Positions 63,361 to 64,000 of a DNA stretch of 64,000 nucleotides are shown here, piece after piece. The stretch comes from Niallia alba. Its GTDB lineage: Bacteria; Bacillota; Bacilli; Bacillales; Cytobacillaceae. The position numbers were made by a program, and so were the translations under genes. The notes under the pieces are model-generated. The model saw only the letters and a list, made by a program, of their open reading frames with translations. It had not been told where the DNA came from and made no database searches. The DNA lies in assembly GCF_012933555.1 (NCBI RefSeq), contig NZ_JABBPK010000001.1:4566001-4630000 (forward strand), read 5' to 3'. How positions within the stretch are numbered: position 1 is the first letter of the stretch; each line of letters begins with the position of its first letter.

Positions 63361-63651
63361 ATGAAAAGCACAGGAATTGTTCGAAAAGTAGATGAATTAG
63401 GACGTATTGTTATTCCAAGAGAATTGCGAAGAACATTAGGAATTGAAATTAAGGATCCTTTGGAAATTTTTGTCGAAGGGGAAAAAATCGTCTTTCAGAA
63501 GTATAAAGCGTTTGAAGAATGTGCGATTACTGGGGAAGTCTCACCCGATAACATCAGTTTTGGTAACGGAAAGCTTGTGTTAAGCAAGGAAGGCGCAGAA
63601 TTATTAATGAAAGAATTGGAGTCGGTCTTTGCAAATGATTCTCACAAGTAA
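63361..63651 (+). CDS. abrB: AbrB-family transition-state regulator
   Basis: The ATG at 63361 is preferred because GGGGAGGG lies 8 nt upstream; the frame is open to 63310 without a site. The 96-residue protein has the swapped-hairpin DNA-binding domain (MKSTGIVRKVDELGRIVIPR then ELRRTLGIEIKDPLEIFVEG) and the C-terminal multimerisation part. It represses post-exponential genes, including competence and often capsule genes. Confidence 0.9.
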   Translation: MKSTGIVRKVDELGRIVIPRELRRTLGIEIKDPLEIFVEGEKIVFQKYKAFEECAITGEVSPDNISFGNGKLVLSKEGAELLMKELESVFANDSHK

Positions 63652-63676
63652 ACGATATACGAATATTTATTATAGG

Positions 63677-63725
63677 ACAATTCCATCATTTTTCACTCGA
63701 TAGATGGGATTGTCTTTTCTTTTTG
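63677..63725 (+). terminator. Rho-independent terminator
   Basis: GACAATTCCATC and GATGGGATTGTC form a long stem, followed by TTTTCTTTTT. It ends abrB. Confidence 0.82.
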
Positions 63726-63777
63726 AGAATAAACACCTTGCGCCCATTTCCCCCATTACGAATGGTAGTCCCCCACC

Positions 63778-64000
63778 CTAAGAGGAACTGTTCCATTCTA
63801 CAACATTTCTGCCTGTTTTCTTTGCTTTATATAGCATTTGATCTGCTTCTTTAATTAACTCATCTAATGATTTGCCATCGGATAGACCTCCTAATCCAAT
63901 GGAAACGGTTACTTTTTCATCTGGCTGGGTTTCTTCTCCAAAAAATCGATAATCCTCCACATTTTTGCGAAATCGCTCAGCAATGTTTACAGCTGTTTGC
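63778..64000 (-). CDS. GGDEF-domain protein (diguanylate cyclase), C-terminal part only
   Basis: The minus strand encodes the end of a GGDEF domain: QTAVNIAERFRKNVEDYRFF, VTVSIGLGGLSDG and ADQMLYKAKKTGRNVVEW. The active-site GGDEF loop lies beyond the window, so catalytic competence cannot be judged. It would make cyclic di-GMP if intact. Confidence 0.82.
   Translation of the reverse strand, partial: QTAVNIAERFRKNVEDYRFFGEETQPDEKVTVSIGLGGLSDGKSLDELIKEADQMLYKAKKTGRNVVEWNSSS

Noticed and set aside
1-64000. tRNA or rRNA genes
   Set aside because: I looked for cloverleaf-like TTCGANTC segments with CCA-type ends and for conserved rRNA stretches and saw none.

Overview
The window looks like a chromosome segment of a low-GC, Gram-positive, spore-former-type bacterium of the Bacillaceae. 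The evidence is strong GGAGG ribosome binding sites, AbrB, ComK, ComM/YifB, a Bmr/BmrR-type efflux pair, an MscS channel, a YwqC/YwqD/YwqE-type capsule tyrosine-kinase module and a cre-like site. I cannot name the species from the sequence.

Positions 1-29,100 form a heavily rearranged accessory zone. It holds a comM plus REP-associated transposase (RAYT) pair present twice (1-2350 and 20131-22475, similar but not identical). It also holds a two-component system plus sodium/solute symporter present twice (7648-10162 and 16800-19314, apparently base-identical). Around these lie remnants of IS66, IS1182, IS21, a tyrosine recombinase and one intact IS4-family element, together with truncated genes (ADP-ribosylglycohydrolase, DUF6573-like gene, second comK end). 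An acetamidase/formamidase and an amino-acid-type permease sit beside the complete symporter and suggest an amide or amine uptake and hydrolysis locus. Other genes are a sigma-70-like factor, a secreted protein with a small membrane partner, a WHH-type nuclease toxin, ComK and an XRE regulator.

The most unusual feature of this zone is a dispersed repeat family of more than 20 copies. One edge is always the palindrome GTCACTGTGAC, and that edge repeatedly coincides with the exact point where a gene or IS has been cut. Several copies carry a small 31-codon gene with an excellent Shine-Dalgarno sequence. No copy was seen to the right of 29 kb.

Positions 29,300-43,500 (minus strand) are a capsule/exopolysaccharide operon. 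Read in transcription order it is: chain-length/kinase modulator, BY-kinase, PHP tyrosine phosphatase, an IS4-family insertion, initiating sugar transferase, two GT4 glycosyltransferases, mannose-1-phosphate guanylyltransferase, a GT4 enzyme, a Wzy-like polymerase, an acetyltransferase, a Wzx-like flippase and a GT2 enzyme. The glycan genes are visibly more AT-rich than the regulatory module, and the IS between the two lacks a target duplication. This fits a swapped serotype-type cassette. A divergent SGNH-hydrolase-like protein lies upstream.

Positions 45,000-64,000 are mostly ordinary chromosome: an MscS channel, three CBO0543-like membrane paralogues (two dead by visible lesions), a Bmr-like pump with a 19-bp-spacer MerR promoter, a broken retropepsin gene, a MarR regulator with a duplicated remnant, a heterodimeric ABC exporter, a thioredoxin-like protein, an M50 protease, a NERD protein bracketed by TTTGGCTGAT repeat arrays, an aldo/keto reductase, AbrB and a GGDEF protein running off the end.
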